A stretch of 64,000 nt of DNA from Candidatus Obscuribacterales bacterium (GTDB taxonomy: Bacteria; Cyanobacteriota; Vampirovibrionia; Obscuribacterales; Obscuribacteraceae), in NCBI GenBank assembly GCA_019752635.1, contig JAIELX010000015.1:1-64000 (forward strand). Reading direction: 5' to 3'. The notes under the pieces were generated by a model. The model searched no databases. It saw only the letters and a program-made list of their open reading frames with translations, and was not told the origin of the DNA. The position numbers and the translations under genes are program-made. Below, piece by piece: positions 24,797 to 33,113 of the stretch (position 1 is the stretch's first letter; the number at the start of each line of letters is the position of its first letter).

Positions 24797-24840
24797 ATCG
24801 CGCCGGGAGGGATTCGAACCCCCGACCCCATGGTTCGAAG
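24797..24840. repeat. attachment site within tRNA-Arg (distal end)
   Basis: A 44-bp identity with 11087-11130. It covers the tRNA from the anticodon loop to the 3' end, so insertion replaces the tRNA 3' half with an identical element-borne copy and keeps the gene functional. Confidence 0.92.
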
Positions 24841-24871
24841 CCACGTACTCTATCCGCTGAGCTACCGGCGC
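24799..24871 (-). tRNA. tRNA-Arg (anticodon UCG)
   Basis: The reverse strand folds as a 73-base tRNA without encoded CCA. The acceptor stem GCGCCGG pairs with CCGGCGC. The D stem is GCTC/GAGT, the anticodon stem is CGTGG/CCATG with loop CTTCGAA, and the T stem is GGGGG/CCCTC around TTCGAAT. Anticodon positions 34-36 read TCG, decoding CGA. It is the integration target of the element to its left. Confidence 0.95.
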
Positions 24872-25237
24872 AGGTGCTGCAAAGAGGGCTTGATGAGGTT
24901 TGCTAATTATATCGGGTTTCGAGTTCATTGGCTCAACTGTTTTGTCACCTGAATCTGGGCGTTCTTGTTTCTGAAGCGCAAGATGTGCAGAGAACGCGTG
25001 GGTGGTATTCAAACCCTCACGCTAGCACCAATAGTGCGTCGGCGCAGCTTCACCTGCAACTACATTCGCCCGCCATATATTGAGAAAACAGAAGATAGCG
25101 CGGTCCTTCGTTTCATGCTGCCGTAACGTTCATGGACTAACATTAACCTGTCAACAGCAGTTTTCCTCTTCTTGAGGAGCTAGTTATGGTTGAAATTGGC
25201 CGCGAGTCATCGCCAGCAGGTTCTGGGTAAGTAGTTC
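24872..25237. other. non-coding stretch
   Basis: About 366 bases lie upstream of the tRNA (reverse) and of the secreted-protein gene (forward), so it should hold both promoters. No hairpin terminator, RNA gene or repeat stands out. Confidence 0.4.
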
Positions 25238-26008
25238 ATGAAATATGCAATAGCCGTTTTGTTAGCTTTGTTTTTCGCGCTGCCGGTCCTTGCTGAGCCG
25301 AAAAGGGGGCGAGTTGCTTTCGATGACCTAGGTGTTGGACCGCCCAGACGACCCAACCACAATCATGTGCACAAGACACAAAGAGTGACCGTCGACGGTC
25401 TTGCTTGGCTGCACGCGCTCATTGCAAGAACAGTTGACACAGGCACCATGCCGACTGCAACCGAGGAAAGCAAAGCACGCGGTGTACTTAGCCAGCTCCT
25501 TGCACAACTGTCCAGCTATAACCCCGACAGTGATATGTCTAAGCAAAAGGCACTCATTCAACAGCTGAATTTTAAAAACGCATTATTGGAACGGCAACAG
25601 TATAGACGAACCAGTCTTGACTCGTCCTTTATCGTGGCTGACAGTTGTGGTTGCACGGCCGCCAGTAATTCGATCATCTTTGCCAAGGGGCTTGCGCGCT
25701 GTACCTTAATGGACAATTGTATTGTTGTGTCTAGCGAAGTTCATTTTACCAGTGCGCGTTCAGGCGACCTTCTGATTGCCAAAGATGTTCTGCATGGAAC
25801 AGTCGCCGATGGAATTAGTCAGCGACAACACAGTCCGCCCATACTTATTGCGGGAAGCCGAATTCGTCTAACGTCGGCCAACAATGTTCTCTATTGGGTC
25901 ACAGATCCAGAAAACGATGTACCTATCGAGGCGACGCACGCCGGTAAGTTCGGTAGAGCCGGGGCGTCGAACATCCTGCCTGATTTGGGTTTTATCCCGT
26001 CTAATTGA
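25238..26008 (+). CDS. secreted hypothetical protein
   Basis: A 256-residue protein opening with a textbook signal peptide (MKYAIAVLLALFFALPVLAEP). The mature part has a helical stretch at about 55-125 and then a beta-rich region (CGCTAASNSIIFAKGLARC, NCIVVSSEVHFTSARSGDLL) that reads like short right-handed beta-helix turns. That is an impression only. No ribosome-binding site of note is seen. It is the first chromosomal gene to the right of the element. Confidence 0.7.
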   Translation: MKYAIAVLLALFFALPVLAEPKRGRVAFDDLGVGPPRRPNHNHVHKTQRVTVDGLAWLHALIARTVDTGTMPTATEESKARGVLSQLLAQLSSYNPDSDMSKQKALIQQLNFKNALLERQQYRRTSLDSSFIVADSCGCTAASNSIIFAKGLARCTLMDNCIVVSSEVHFTSARSGDLLIAKDVLHGTVADGISQRQHSPPILIAGSRIRLTSANNVLYWVTDPENDVPIEATHAGKFGRAGASNILPDLGFIPSN

Positions 26009-26481
26009 TCACGTATGGGGCTCGGCAAGCGACGTCCGCGGTGTCGCCCGCATCTGACGTGAACAGTCAACTGGCAACCAGGGAGACACTGCTGGCGATA
26101 AGGCTGACTTTCGATAGTATCTACTCCGGCGCTGACCGATAGATATCATAGTACCGCGGCTAGGACGGGCGTTTCTACGCAATTGTTCTTTCAGATTGTT
26201 CAGGATACCTCGGTTCGCACGCGCCTGAAAATCTTTTCCTGACGCGCCTTGTCTTTCCAAAGACTCAAGTGTGATACCCGCTCCCATTGTCTCTAGCCTG
26301 ATCGTACCATCGCTGGCCATCTGATCTCTGCTCTTGTCCAATTTGATGCAGTAGGCGGTGCTGGCAATTCAGGAGCCGGTCGCGACACCGCAGCTGGTTC
26401 CAGATGCAAAAGCCCGGGTTGGAATCGCGGGCGCATCGAAGCACGCTCAGCCCGGTTTTGCTGAAACTTCGCAACTGCCAA
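26009..26481 (-). pseudogene. possible frameshifted remnant, or non-coding
   Basis: Two reverse-strand frames look partly coding and could join: 26481-26293 (PAPELPAPPTASNW, then stop) continuing as a second frame from about 26341 (GTIRLETMGAGITLESLERQ, NRGILNNLKEQLRRNARPSR). The join would need a one-base shift near 26340. The evidence is only amino-acid texture, and neither half is recognised. If rejected, this interval of nearly 500 bases holds nothing I can identify. Confidence 0.3.
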
Positions 26482-26490
26482 CCGTCTAGC

Positions 26491-26847
26491 CTATCTCCTG
26501 CGCGGTCGAGAATTTTTGGGGCGAGAAAAATTCGGTGAGCTCTTTATCGTGTAATTCATTACGTCTTGCCGCGAAATACCCATAACGGGCTCGTCCTGAA
26601 GTCGGTACCCGTCGGAAAAAGCTTGACACAACCTTTCGTATCGAACGAGCAGCGCGTCAAATATGAAAACATCAGCTTGATTATTTCTCTGCATTGCGCT
26701 CTCTCGAGCACGCAGCAATTCTTCAAGCGTTATGCGACCATCTCGCCATCCTGTGCTGGGATCCGGCAGATCAATCTCGTTCCATTTGTCCGCAAGGAAT
26801 GGAACAATCACTTCTTTCATGAAATCAGATTCGTCAGAGGAAATCAT
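26491..26847 (-). CDS. small protein with EF-hand-like segment
   Basis: A 118-residue acidic then basic protein. The central segment, DPSTGWRDGRITLEELLRA, resembles a calcium-binding EF-hand loop and its exit helix, but a single loop is weak evidence. AAGG lies upstream of the ATG. It is located in a region of decayed genes. Confidence 0.5.
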   Translation of the reverse strand: MISSDESDFMKEVIVPFLADKWNEIDLPDPSTGWRDGRITLEELLRARESAMQRNNQADVFIFDALLVRYERLCQAFSDGYRLQDEPVMGISRQDVMNYTIKSSPNFSRPKNSRPRRR

Positions 26848-26979
26848 AAATTGAACCTTGCAACATACCCAAACAACAAGAGCTCAAGCAATAACCGTGA
26901 CAGGCTTAATCCCTGGTTTGATTGGCGTTTCATGGTCCGACAGACCATGAAACCACGCTCCCCAAAGCGTTAATTATAC

Positions 26980-27685
26980 ATGTTTTCTGACCACGTCCGC
27001 CCAAAGTTCTTCAACAAGCTCACCTTCACCTAGTTGCCCGAATCAGCAAACCCTGGAGAGTTCTTGACGACCGAGCGGCAAAGCAATTACTTGAAGCGAT
27101 GGCCAGAGCTTGGCGAACAATACAGGAAGCTGCTCGAACTACAACCCGAAAGGCTGGACGTTTACCCGACTATCCTATTCGGTTTGTTTTTTGGATGACG
27201 ACCGAGAAGATCTACGCGGTTTATTGATGCAATCGCGCGATATTCTAAACTTTGTGCCTGACTTTGTTCCGCGTTTGAAGATTTGTAGTCGGACGGACCG
27301 TGTCCTGTGCGATGATAAGCTCAGTTGACTACCCTGGGTGTTGTTTGTGGACCCACTTTCTCGGATGCTAATGGATGCCCTGCGCGCTGATGCGGCTCGG
27401 CATGAGCTGGGAAAATTTGGTGAAGTGGGGAGCGAATTTGACAGCGTGGAACAGTACCAAAGCGAGCATCTGTATTTGCTCTTCGATAAAAGTGTGAGTA
27501 TCGCGCACACCTTTTGGGACGCGTGGATTGACCAGGTTGGGCATGGCTTTGGACAGAACTTCTATGACGGCATCGATGCTGCCGCCTGGCCGAAAATGGC
27601 GCGAGAGATTGCAGCTAGCCTGGAATCAGGGACCGCGATTACCAATCCTCTGGTACTGCGTTACTTCGACTGGACGAAAAAATAG
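26980..27685 (+). pseudogene. decayed gene with two in-frame stops and a frameshift
   Basis: A coherent protein of about 235 residues can be read from the ATG at 26980 only by crossing three lesions. They are a TAG at 27031-27033, a one-base shift in a T6 run at 27187-27192 and a TGA at 27326-27328. The pieces read MFSDHVRPKFFNKL, LKRWPELGEQYRKLLELQPE, LDDDREDLRGLLMQSRDIL and LGKFGEVGSEFDSVEQYQSE. The last piece is open as a 115-codon frame from a GTG at 27338 and might still be made. Family is unknown. Reading the stops as amino acids would need a recoding mechanism for which there is no evidence. Confidence 0.55.
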
Positions 27686-27700
27686 CAGCCGGGCATGCGT

Positions 27701-28555
27701 TTAAGCTCGCCGTATGTCAAACCATTGAGCATGCTTAGATAGCTCAGGAAAATTACCCTGCTTCTTGAGCCATAAATGTGATGCGCATTTGCACCTGGCA
27801 TTGCTATTGTTGCGGCAGTCTTGAATCCAGTCGGCGATCGACTGCCAGTAGTTCTTGCTCACCTGGAAACCTCTATGGTGCCATGACTCTCCTGAGCCTC
27901 TTCTCGACTCCTGATACCATGCAATACCGTGCATGGTGCACGCATCGCATCGATAAAGCTGAATCTGCTCTTCGTCCCAATCATTCGGGTCTAATTCCAA
28001 GCTATAAAAACGCTGCAACGTTGCGGTTGCGCATCGCGGACACAGGAATTTGGCGGCAGCCGGAGTTGGTAGTTGCGTCGCAGTTTTGGGTCTTGGAGGC
28101 GTCTGTCCGAGCTTTACTTTGAGTCGCGCACTCTGCCCTGTGTTAGTTTTCTTACTGACTTCCTTCCAAGACGCCATTCTCGCCTCATCCGCAACATCGC
28201 GCTGGCGAGCTGCGAGTTGTTGTTGCACAATCTTGTTAATCCAGCTGTGAACCCACACTTGGAAGTCGGCTGCAGCGGGCGGATCATCATTCCAGCCGTC
28301 ACAATGACTCGAGTAACCGTTATCGTAGCTTTCGAAGGCCGAATACATCTTCGAACCTGCATGCGCCACACCGCTTTCTGCAGCATGCTTCAGCTCCAGC
28401 CTCCAGGAATGATCAGAGCTTCCGTTGAAGCAATGAGTAAATAGCTTCAATTGCCCGTCAGGATAGAACTCAGCAAAGAAGCCTTGTCCTCTTGTGCGTT
28501 CCGTCTCGGGTGGCAAAATGGAGTCGTTCAGCCAGTGCAGCAATGGGTTGTTCAT
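27701..28555 (-). CDS. hypothetical protein with zinc ribbon
   Basis: A 284-residue protein. The N-terminal 70 residues contain short beta-strand pairs (GQGFFAEFYPDGQLKLFTHC) typical of toxin-immunity-like small domains. A mid-region helix (WVHSWINKIVQQQLAARQRD) and linker follow. Residues about 170-205 form a zinc ribbon (CPRCATATLQRF ... YRCDAC), with a final Cys pair CKCASH. No secretion signal. Function unknown. Confidence 0.65.
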   Translation of the reverse strand: MNNPLLHWLNDSILPPETERTRGQGFFAEFYPDGQLKLFTHCFNGSSDHSWRLELKHAAESGVAHAGSKMYSAFESYDNGYSSHCDGWNDDPPAAADFQVWVHSWINKIVQQQLAARQRDVADEARMASWKEVSKKTNTGQSARLKVKLGQTPPRPKTATQLPTPAAAKFLCPRCATATLQRFYSLELDPNDWDEEQIQLYRCDACTMHGIAWYQESRRGSGESWHHRGFQVSKNYWQSIADWIQDCRNNSNARCKCASHLWLKKQGNFPELSKHAQWFDIRRA

Positions 28556-28744
28556 TCTTTCAGGGTATCAAAGCTTTCCTTCCCTGGTCAAATCGCTTTT
28601 GCCTTGAAACGGAGAGGGACGAAAGGTGTGACGCCTTCGAGCACTTTGCCGTGCAATACTATTCCCCGATCTCTTGAGTCTTCCGCATTAGTTCGGGCGG
28701 CTGGTATGTGCGTTCATCAGCGCCCGAATTCCTGTGTCCGCTCC

Positions 28745-29305
28745 TTATTCGATGTGGTCTGACGAAGAACATTGCTTTGCTAACAGTGTGTTAGAGGTCC
28801 TGTGCTTGTCGCGCACTTTTTGCGCTGTCTCTATGCCTGCAACGGGTAGATTTGCTGGATCGAGCAGCCCAAGCTGCACAAGCAGTGATGCCTGGTCCCA
28901 ATAGATGTGCTCGTGTGCGATCTTGTCACCTTCAAATCGAACAATGGCTACCAGAGGTATTTCAACGTACTTGCCTGTTGGTGGCACTCCCGGGAGCATG
29001 AAATCCATTTCGTGATCATGCGTAAAGCAAAAGATCATCTCGTCGACGATAGAGCTTTCACCGACTGTTTGTGAAATAGGAATGGTCTTAACATCGGAAG
29101 GAAGCTTGCTTACAAAATGGTCCCGGTAAAAGGCCGTCAGAGCAGATTTGCCCGTGCCGCCTGTCAGCGTTGGGATGTGGTTCACGTACGGTTCTTCGAC
29201 CATGGTCGCCATAGTTGCGGTAACATCATGCTGGTCGAATTCGGCGGCACAGTGCTGCTGCCACAGAGCCCATAGATCGGGTTTGATTTGTTCTGTCATG
29301 TTCAT
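28745..29305 (-). CDS. SnoaL-like/ester-cyclase family protein (NTF2-like fold)
   Basis: The ATG at 29305 gives 186 residues; several nearby ATGs are possible. The protein matches the SnoaL-like polyketide cyclase/NTF2-like family: an N-terminal helix, FDQHDVTATMATMVEEPYVNHIPTLTG, ALTAFYRDHFV and a strand with GKYVEIPLVAIVRFEGDKIAHEHIYWDQASLL. These proteins bind or cyclise small hydrophobic molecules, and many have no known substrate. It diverges from the small gene at 29418 across a palindromic operator-like site. Confidence 0.82.
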   Translation of the reverse strand: MNMTEQIKPDLWALWQQHCAAEFDQHDVTATMATMVEEPYVNHIPTLTGGTGKSALTAFYRDHFVSKLPSDVKTIPISQTVGESSIVDEMIFCFTHDHEMDFMLPGVPPTGKYVEIPLVAIVRFEGDKIAHEHIYWDQASLLVQLGLLDPANLPVAGIETAQKVRDKHRTSNTLLAKQCSSSDHIE

Positions 29306-29345
29306 CGTTCCCATTGATTCAGTAGCGTTAGTCGGGCGGATGTAT

Positions 29346-29381
29346 TTGGAAAGAATTTGGACCAAATTGGCGCTTATAGTC
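29346..29381 (+). promoter_or_regulatory. promoter-like unit, copy 1, with palindromic site
   Basis: These 36 bases match 29619-29654 at 30 positions without gaps and end in TATAGTC, a plausible -10. Inside, 29354-29368 is a perfect palindrome (AATTTGG-A-CCAAATT). It sits between the divergent SnoaL-like gene and the 58-residue gene at 29418, so it may be an operator. Confidence 0.45.
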
Positions 29382-29417
29382 TTTCCCTACTCAGTTACGC
29401 AATCGGGAGGCGTCCTT

Positions 29418-29594
29418 GTGTCAAAGGAAGTAAATGTCGGATTCGGTTCGAGCAATGCTATCAGCTTATTAGTGAGTGTTCACGCTTTGAATGTGCGATC
29501 TATCATTGCTATTAGCAATGTCATAGCGCTGCGGGCGAAGCCGCTGGATGAATTAGTAGGGGCGAGCTTAAACCCGAAAGCGCCTTGTGTGTGA
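29418..29594 (+). CDS. small hypothetical protein
   Basis: A GTG start with GGGAGG seven bases upstream opens a 58-residue frame (MSKEVNVGFGSSN ...). The upstream promoter-like unit, the ribosome-binding site and the first three codons parallel those of the gene at 29683, which suggests a duplication of the 5' end. The body has no recognisable domain, so it could be a decayed paralogue. Confidence 0.45.
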   Translation: MSKEVNVGFGSSNAISLLVSVHALNVRSIIAISNVIALRAKPLDELVGASLNPKAPCV

Positions 29595-29618
29595 GCTCAG
29601 GAGCATGATCGATTCAGG

Positions 29619-29654
29619 TTGGATAGAATTTGGATGGATTTGGCGCCTATAGTC
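29619..29654 (+). promoter_or_regulatory. promoter-like unit, copy 2
   Basis: This is the second copy of the 36-base unit, 28 bases upstream of the GTG at 29683, again ending in TATAGTC. The palindrome of copy 1 is not preserved here, so regulation may differ. Confidence 0.45.
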
Positions 29655-29682
29655 CCGGTATGTTCAAACGGGAGGCGTTATC

Positions 29683-30234
29683 GTGTCGAAGGCAGGGAAA
29701 ATAATTGTTCTATTATTGAGTTGTGCGGCGGGTCTTTTGGCTTTCCCCGTCGGCGTCTCCGCGGAGGAACTCTGGGAGGAGTATACGCAGGTTGGAACGG
29801 CGTGCACCACAAGGGGCAATCTTGAAGTTGCTGCGCGCTACCTCCTCGGCGCAGCCGTTGACGCCGAGAAGGCATGGGCACCTCTGGATCGTGCGAAAGA
29901 GCCGATTAAGGACCTTAATCGGATGAAGCTTATTGGCGCCATGCAAGCATTGCAGAAGAAAATGCTAGCAAAAGACCCGTCCGACAAACTGGTGCTGCAA
30001 GTGGCGAATCATTTGGTCCTGGTTTCAAAAAGCGGTTACGGCTCAAACGACAGCCTGACTGTTTCGCTGAGATCATCCTACAACGACTTGTGCAAAGCCG
30101 CGGACCGACGTGATTCGTTGTCGGAGAGGATGGGGGAACTAAGAGCCGGGTGCAGAAGATCCGATGCCGAAGCCAGCGCGGAGACAAAGATGGTGGAAAA
30201 AAGGTTTCAAGCATTGAAAGCTATCAGAAAGTAA
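29683..30234 (+). CDS. secreted helical hypothetical protein
   Basis: The GTG at 29683 follows GGGAGG. The 183-residue product has a signal peptide (IIVLLLSCAAGLLAF ... SAEE) and an all-helical mature part that resembles a short TPR/four-helix unit (LEVAARYLLGAAVDAEKAW). The C-terminal third is charged and may form a coiled coil. No family is recognised. It is preceded by the duplicated promoter-like unit. Confidence 0.7.
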   Translation: MSKAGKIIVLLLSCAAGLLAFPVGVSAEELWEEYTQVGTACTTRGNLEVAARYLLGAAVDAEKAWAPLDRAKEPIKDLNRMKLIGAMQALQKKMLAKDPSDKLVLQVANHLVLVSKSGYGSNDSLTVSLRSSYNDLCKAADRRDSLSERMGELRAGCRRSDAEASAETKMVEKRFQALKAIRK

Positions 30235-30472
30235 TCGACCTGATCTGTTTGACAAAATTTGGTCAGATGTCTGAGAAAACATGACTTCAATACGAATCAA
30301 TCTTGAAGCTGCAGCAGCGTTCATCGAATTGGACGCGGATGCAACGGATGGCTGACTAGACAAGAACTGAAAGCGGCACAGGAGGAGTGATCTATTTTAC
30401 CTACGCTTGTTGCGGAGGCTCTGACGTCGAACTACGACTGGCAGTAGAAAATCCCTACAGCTTCGGCTATAG

Positions 30473-31534
30473 TTGCAGACCTTTGTGGATAGCAGCGCAT
30501 ACGCGAGACTAGAAGTGAATTTGCATTCGATACCAGTGCCGAAACAGCTGGCAAACCTGCGACGATTTTCGCTCGATGGTGCCTTGTTGCTCTTTGATCG
30601 GGACACGGGTCTCAATGCACTGTGCGAAGGCGAGGAAACTGAAGAGCTGAAACAGTTGGCTCCGCGAATGGTGCAGTTTGGAGTCACCAATAACTGTAAT
30701 CTGGCTTGCACGTTTTGCTCTCGTGATGTTGCGGTTAAGAGCGAATGGACGGCTGAGGAAGTGTTCACCCTCCTGAAGGAATTATCCGGATATGGAGTCC
30801 TTGAGGTCGCATTCGGTGGCGGGGAGCCGTGGCTGTTCCCGAACTTCAGCGAACTCATATCACGACTTTATGATGACACGCCACTTGCGATAAACTTCAC
30901 AACTAATGGTCTTGCGCTGACGACCGAGAGGCTTGCCGAAATTCGTGGCAAATACGGACAAATAAGACTATCGCTATATGATAATAACGACTGGCGCCGG
31001 CGTGTCGTTATGCTTGCAGAGCAGCGGGCGCGGTTCGGAGTGAACTATCTTGTGACACCCGACCGGCTGCGCGAGTTCGAAGGCACAGTGCTCGAACTTT
31101 GTGAGCTGGGGTGTCGCGATATTTTGTTGCTAAGCTACAACGGCTATGATGCATCTTTGCACCTGTCGACGCAGGAAACGGTTTCACTGGCTCAGCGCGT
31201 AGAATTGCTCGCGAAAGCACTTTCCGGAATCTGCCAGATCAAGCTCGGTGTCTGTTGGGGAGAACAGATGGCAGCGGTGCCCCGACTATTTGAGCGACGC
31301 GATTGCGGTGCCGGGCGCGATTTTATCGTTCTCACCAGCGACAAGAAGATGCAGCCGTGTAGCTTTCACCAGCTTGCTGTTCCTGTGGGAAGTGCAGCAG
31401 ATGTGATGGAGATCTGGCGATACGGACGCAACGAACTGAGTAGCCCCGCGACTCTTCCCGGGTGCGCTCGTGCGGTCGATTCAAATCGCGCCGGGTTGGA
31501 GTCATCTGTGAAACTCGAGAGTAGCAGACGATGA
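30473..31534 (+). CDS. radical SAM protein with SPASM/twitch-like C-terminal cysteines
   Basis: A 353-residue radical-SAM enzyme. The [4Fe-4S]/SAM motif CNLACTFC uses Cys75, Cys79 and Cys82. The SAM-binding GGGEPW lies near 116. C-terminal Cys261, Cys278, Cys296 (MQPCSFH) and Cys331 (LPGCA) could hold an auxiliary cluster, as in peptide-modifying SPASM enzymes. The first 65 residues (RRFSLDGALLLFDRDTG) look like the small N-terminal domain of peptide maturases. The start is uncertain: TTG at 30473 has no clear ribosome-binding site. Its stop overlaps the next gene by four bases (ATGA), so the two are coupled. Substrate unknown. Confidence 0.88.
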   Translation: MQTFVDSSAYARLEVNLHSIPVPKQLANLRRFSLDGALLLFDRDTGLNALCEGEETEELKQLAPRMVQFGVTNNCNLACTFCSRDVAVKSEWTAEEVFTLLKELSGYGVLEVAFGGGEPWLFPNFSELISRLYDDTPLAINFTTNGLALTTERLAEIRGKYGQIRLSLYDNNDWRRRVVMLAEQRARFGVNYLVTPDRLREFEGTVLELCELGCRDILLLSYNGYDASLHLSTQETVSLAQRVELLAKALSGICQIKLGVCWGEQMAAVPRLFERRDCGAGRDFIVLTSDKKMQPCSFHQLAVPVGSAADVMEIWRYGRNELSSPATLPGCARAVDSNRAGLESSVKLESSRR

Positions 31535-32502
31535 AAATTCGAGTTTGGAACGCCTTTGCCAGCAATAATAGTGGAAGTTATACCATTGTCGGCAGTTTCC
31601 CCAATGCCGAGTTAGCGACGGAAGTTGCTTCCGAGCTGGCGATCTTGATGAAGGCTCACACGGAGTGGTTGGAGGCTGAGTCATCCGGCGCCGAAAAGAA
31701 CGCGGATGATTCGCCTCTGTCGAAATTCATTCAGCAGCATAATCTTCGCAGCAGCAATCTGGATTACCCCGATCAGTGGCCGCATTATAGCGATGACAAC
31801 ACGCCGAAGGTCGTTGCAGTTGATGCAAAGGTAATCATTCATCATGAATACACGGTGACTCTGCCAAGAGAGTTTGGTGAATACTTTTACGCGCGCGGCG
31901 GGCGCGTAGAGCACGAGCTGAATCATGCGCACAATCCGATTGTCGCAGTCTGCCAAGTATGGATGCCATGGTCCGATCGCGAAGGTAAGAATTTGCCGGA
32001 GAAAATTCAGGCTGTTGTTGAGGAGTTGTGCGAAGCCGGAGGTGAATTTCTCAGGCATGCGGCGAGTGAAAGAAGCAAGATTGCACCCGCCTGGCGTGAT
32101 GGTGATGGCTTACATGATCCAGACCTTGTAGTTGGAGCCGTTTTCGACGATCTTGTGGCCGGTTTCGCCGCAGTGAATCGGATTGCGCGTAAGCATGGAT
32201 TTCGGACGTTTGCGAAAGTCTCTGAGGCGTTCGATGAGTCCGATTCACTCGCCTTCTTGCGACCTTGTTCGCCTCGTCCCTTGAGGGGGCTTTTCTCCGT
32301 CATTCTTGAGGAGAAAGGACCTACACCGGATGAGGTCGTAAAAGTTCTTGAGTTTGCTTTGGCTGTTGATCGCAATTCTGCGCGAAAAATGCTGGACTCT
32401 GCGCCTATAACGATTTTGAGTGGCTTTCTGCCCGAGAAAGCTAACGAGGTCGCCGGCTGGCTTCGCAACGCCGGCGCAACGTCGTCTGTTTTGCCAGAAT
32501 AG
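31531..32502 (+). CDS. partner protein with C-terminal ribosomal L7/L12-like domain
   Basis: A 323-residue protein that starts within the radical-SAM stop codon. Residues about 1-50 (MKIRVWNAFASNNSGSYTIV) and a middle alpha/beta region (KVIIHHEYTVTLPREFGEYF, NPIVAVCQVWMPW) are unrecognised. The last 58 residues follow the ribosomal protein L7/L12 C-terminal fold: DEVVKVLEFALAVDRNSARK, then the glycine-poor turn APITILSGF and EKANEVAGWLRNAGATSSVL. In L7/L12 this domain recruits translation GTPases. In other proteins it is a protein-binding adaptor. It is probably the substrate, carrier or adaptor of the radical-SAM enzyme. Followed by a terminator. Confidence 0.75.
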   Translation: MKIRVWNAFASNNSGSYTIVGSFPNAELATEVASELAILMKAHTEWLEAESSGAEKNADDSPLSKFIQQHNLRSSNLDYPDQWPHYSDDNTPKVVAVDAKVIIHHEYTVTLPREFGEYFYARGGRVEHELNHAHNPIVAVCQVWMPWSDREGKNLPEKIQAVVEELCEAGGEFLRHAASERSKIAPAWRDGDGLHDPDLVVGAVFDDLVAGFAAVNRIARKHGFRTFAKVSEAFDESDSLAFLRPCSPRPLRGLFSVILEEKGPTPDEVVKVLEFALAVDRNSARKMLDSAPITILSGFLPEKANEVAGWLRNAGATSSVLPE

Positions 32503-32697
32503 ATACTTGGACAAGATTTGGTCAGAATTGATTCGTACAATGTATTCATGGCTCACCACCATACGGTCGGAATGGTTTAGCAACGCACTATCTCGCCAAC
32601 TGTTCAATGCCTCGCCGCACCGACCGATGTATGAAAGGACTATCGCCCTCTTTCTTTCATACAACGACACTCAAAATCTGTTCCCCTCAGATTTTCG

Positions 32698-32735
32698 ACA
32701 AAATCGCCCCCTGCCCGGGGGCGGTTTTGTTTTTG
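32698..32735 (+). terminator. rho-independent terminator of the radical-SAM operon
   Basis: A strong stem (ACAAAA-CGCCCC on the left, GGGGCG-TTTTGT on the right, with one mismatch pair) closes a short CTGCCC-type loop and is followed by further Ts at 32731-32735. It lies 196 bases after the L7/L12-like gene. Confidence 0.85.
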
Positions 32736-32818
32736 GGGACTTTTTCGAGACAACTCCGGGACAAGTCGAGGACCAGGTCTGTCTACTCTATGTTTTGTGA
32801 GCAGTGGAGAACAGACCA

Positions 32819-33058
32819 ATGATGAATGCATGGCTAAAGGGCAAAGCAACCGCCCACAATAAATTTTCGAAGGCATCTACAACTATCGAGCAATGGGCGA
32901 CCGAGTCGAACGACCAACAGAGTTCAATTCAACGGGGCTATCTCACCACGTTGAGGCGGACGAGTGAGTTTTCGAAAGGAACGCTTGCGACGAACGTGTC
33001 GAACTCGGAAATGGAACAATTGCGCAGAATCACCGAACGCGCACGCACCGGCAAGTAG
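32819..33058 (+). CDS. small basic hypothetical protein
   Basis: The ATG at 32819 has GGAGA eight bases upstream; a GTG five codons earlier is less likely. The 79-residue product is hydrophilic, Ser/Thr-rich and helical (AHNKFSKASTTIEQWATES, MEQLRRITERAR). No Cys-rich or leader-like core suggests a modified peptide precursor. It sits between the radical-SAM operon terminator and the membrane-protein gene, and may share transcription with the latter. Confidence 0.5.
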   Translation: MMNAWLKGKATAHNKFSKASTTIEQWATESNDQQSSIQRGYLTTLRRTSEFSKGTLATNVSNSEMEQLRRITERARTGK

Positions 33059-33113
33059 TCCGGTCTGTATTGCCGAAACAAGTTTGACAATATTGGGCAC
33101 TATCCTGTTCTCC

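Larger units (their letters stand above)
11087..24840. mobile_element. integrated element (~13.7 kb) in tRNA-Arg
   Basis: A perfect 44-bp direct repeat at 11087-11130 and 24797-24840 brackets the region. The right copy is the 3' part (anticodon loop to end) of an intact tRNA-Arg. The left copy is an orphan tRNA fragment next to a tyrosine integrase. The unit length between equivalent repeat positions is 13,710 bp. Inside are the integrase, an excisionase-like HTH protein, replication genes (Toprim, AAA ATPase, AEP-type primase), hypothetical genes, a secreted protease and a PIN toxin pair. No conjugation, capsid or portal genes are seen. It is therefore either a satellite-like or mobilisable island that depends on a helper, or an integrated plasmid. 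Confidence 0.9.
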
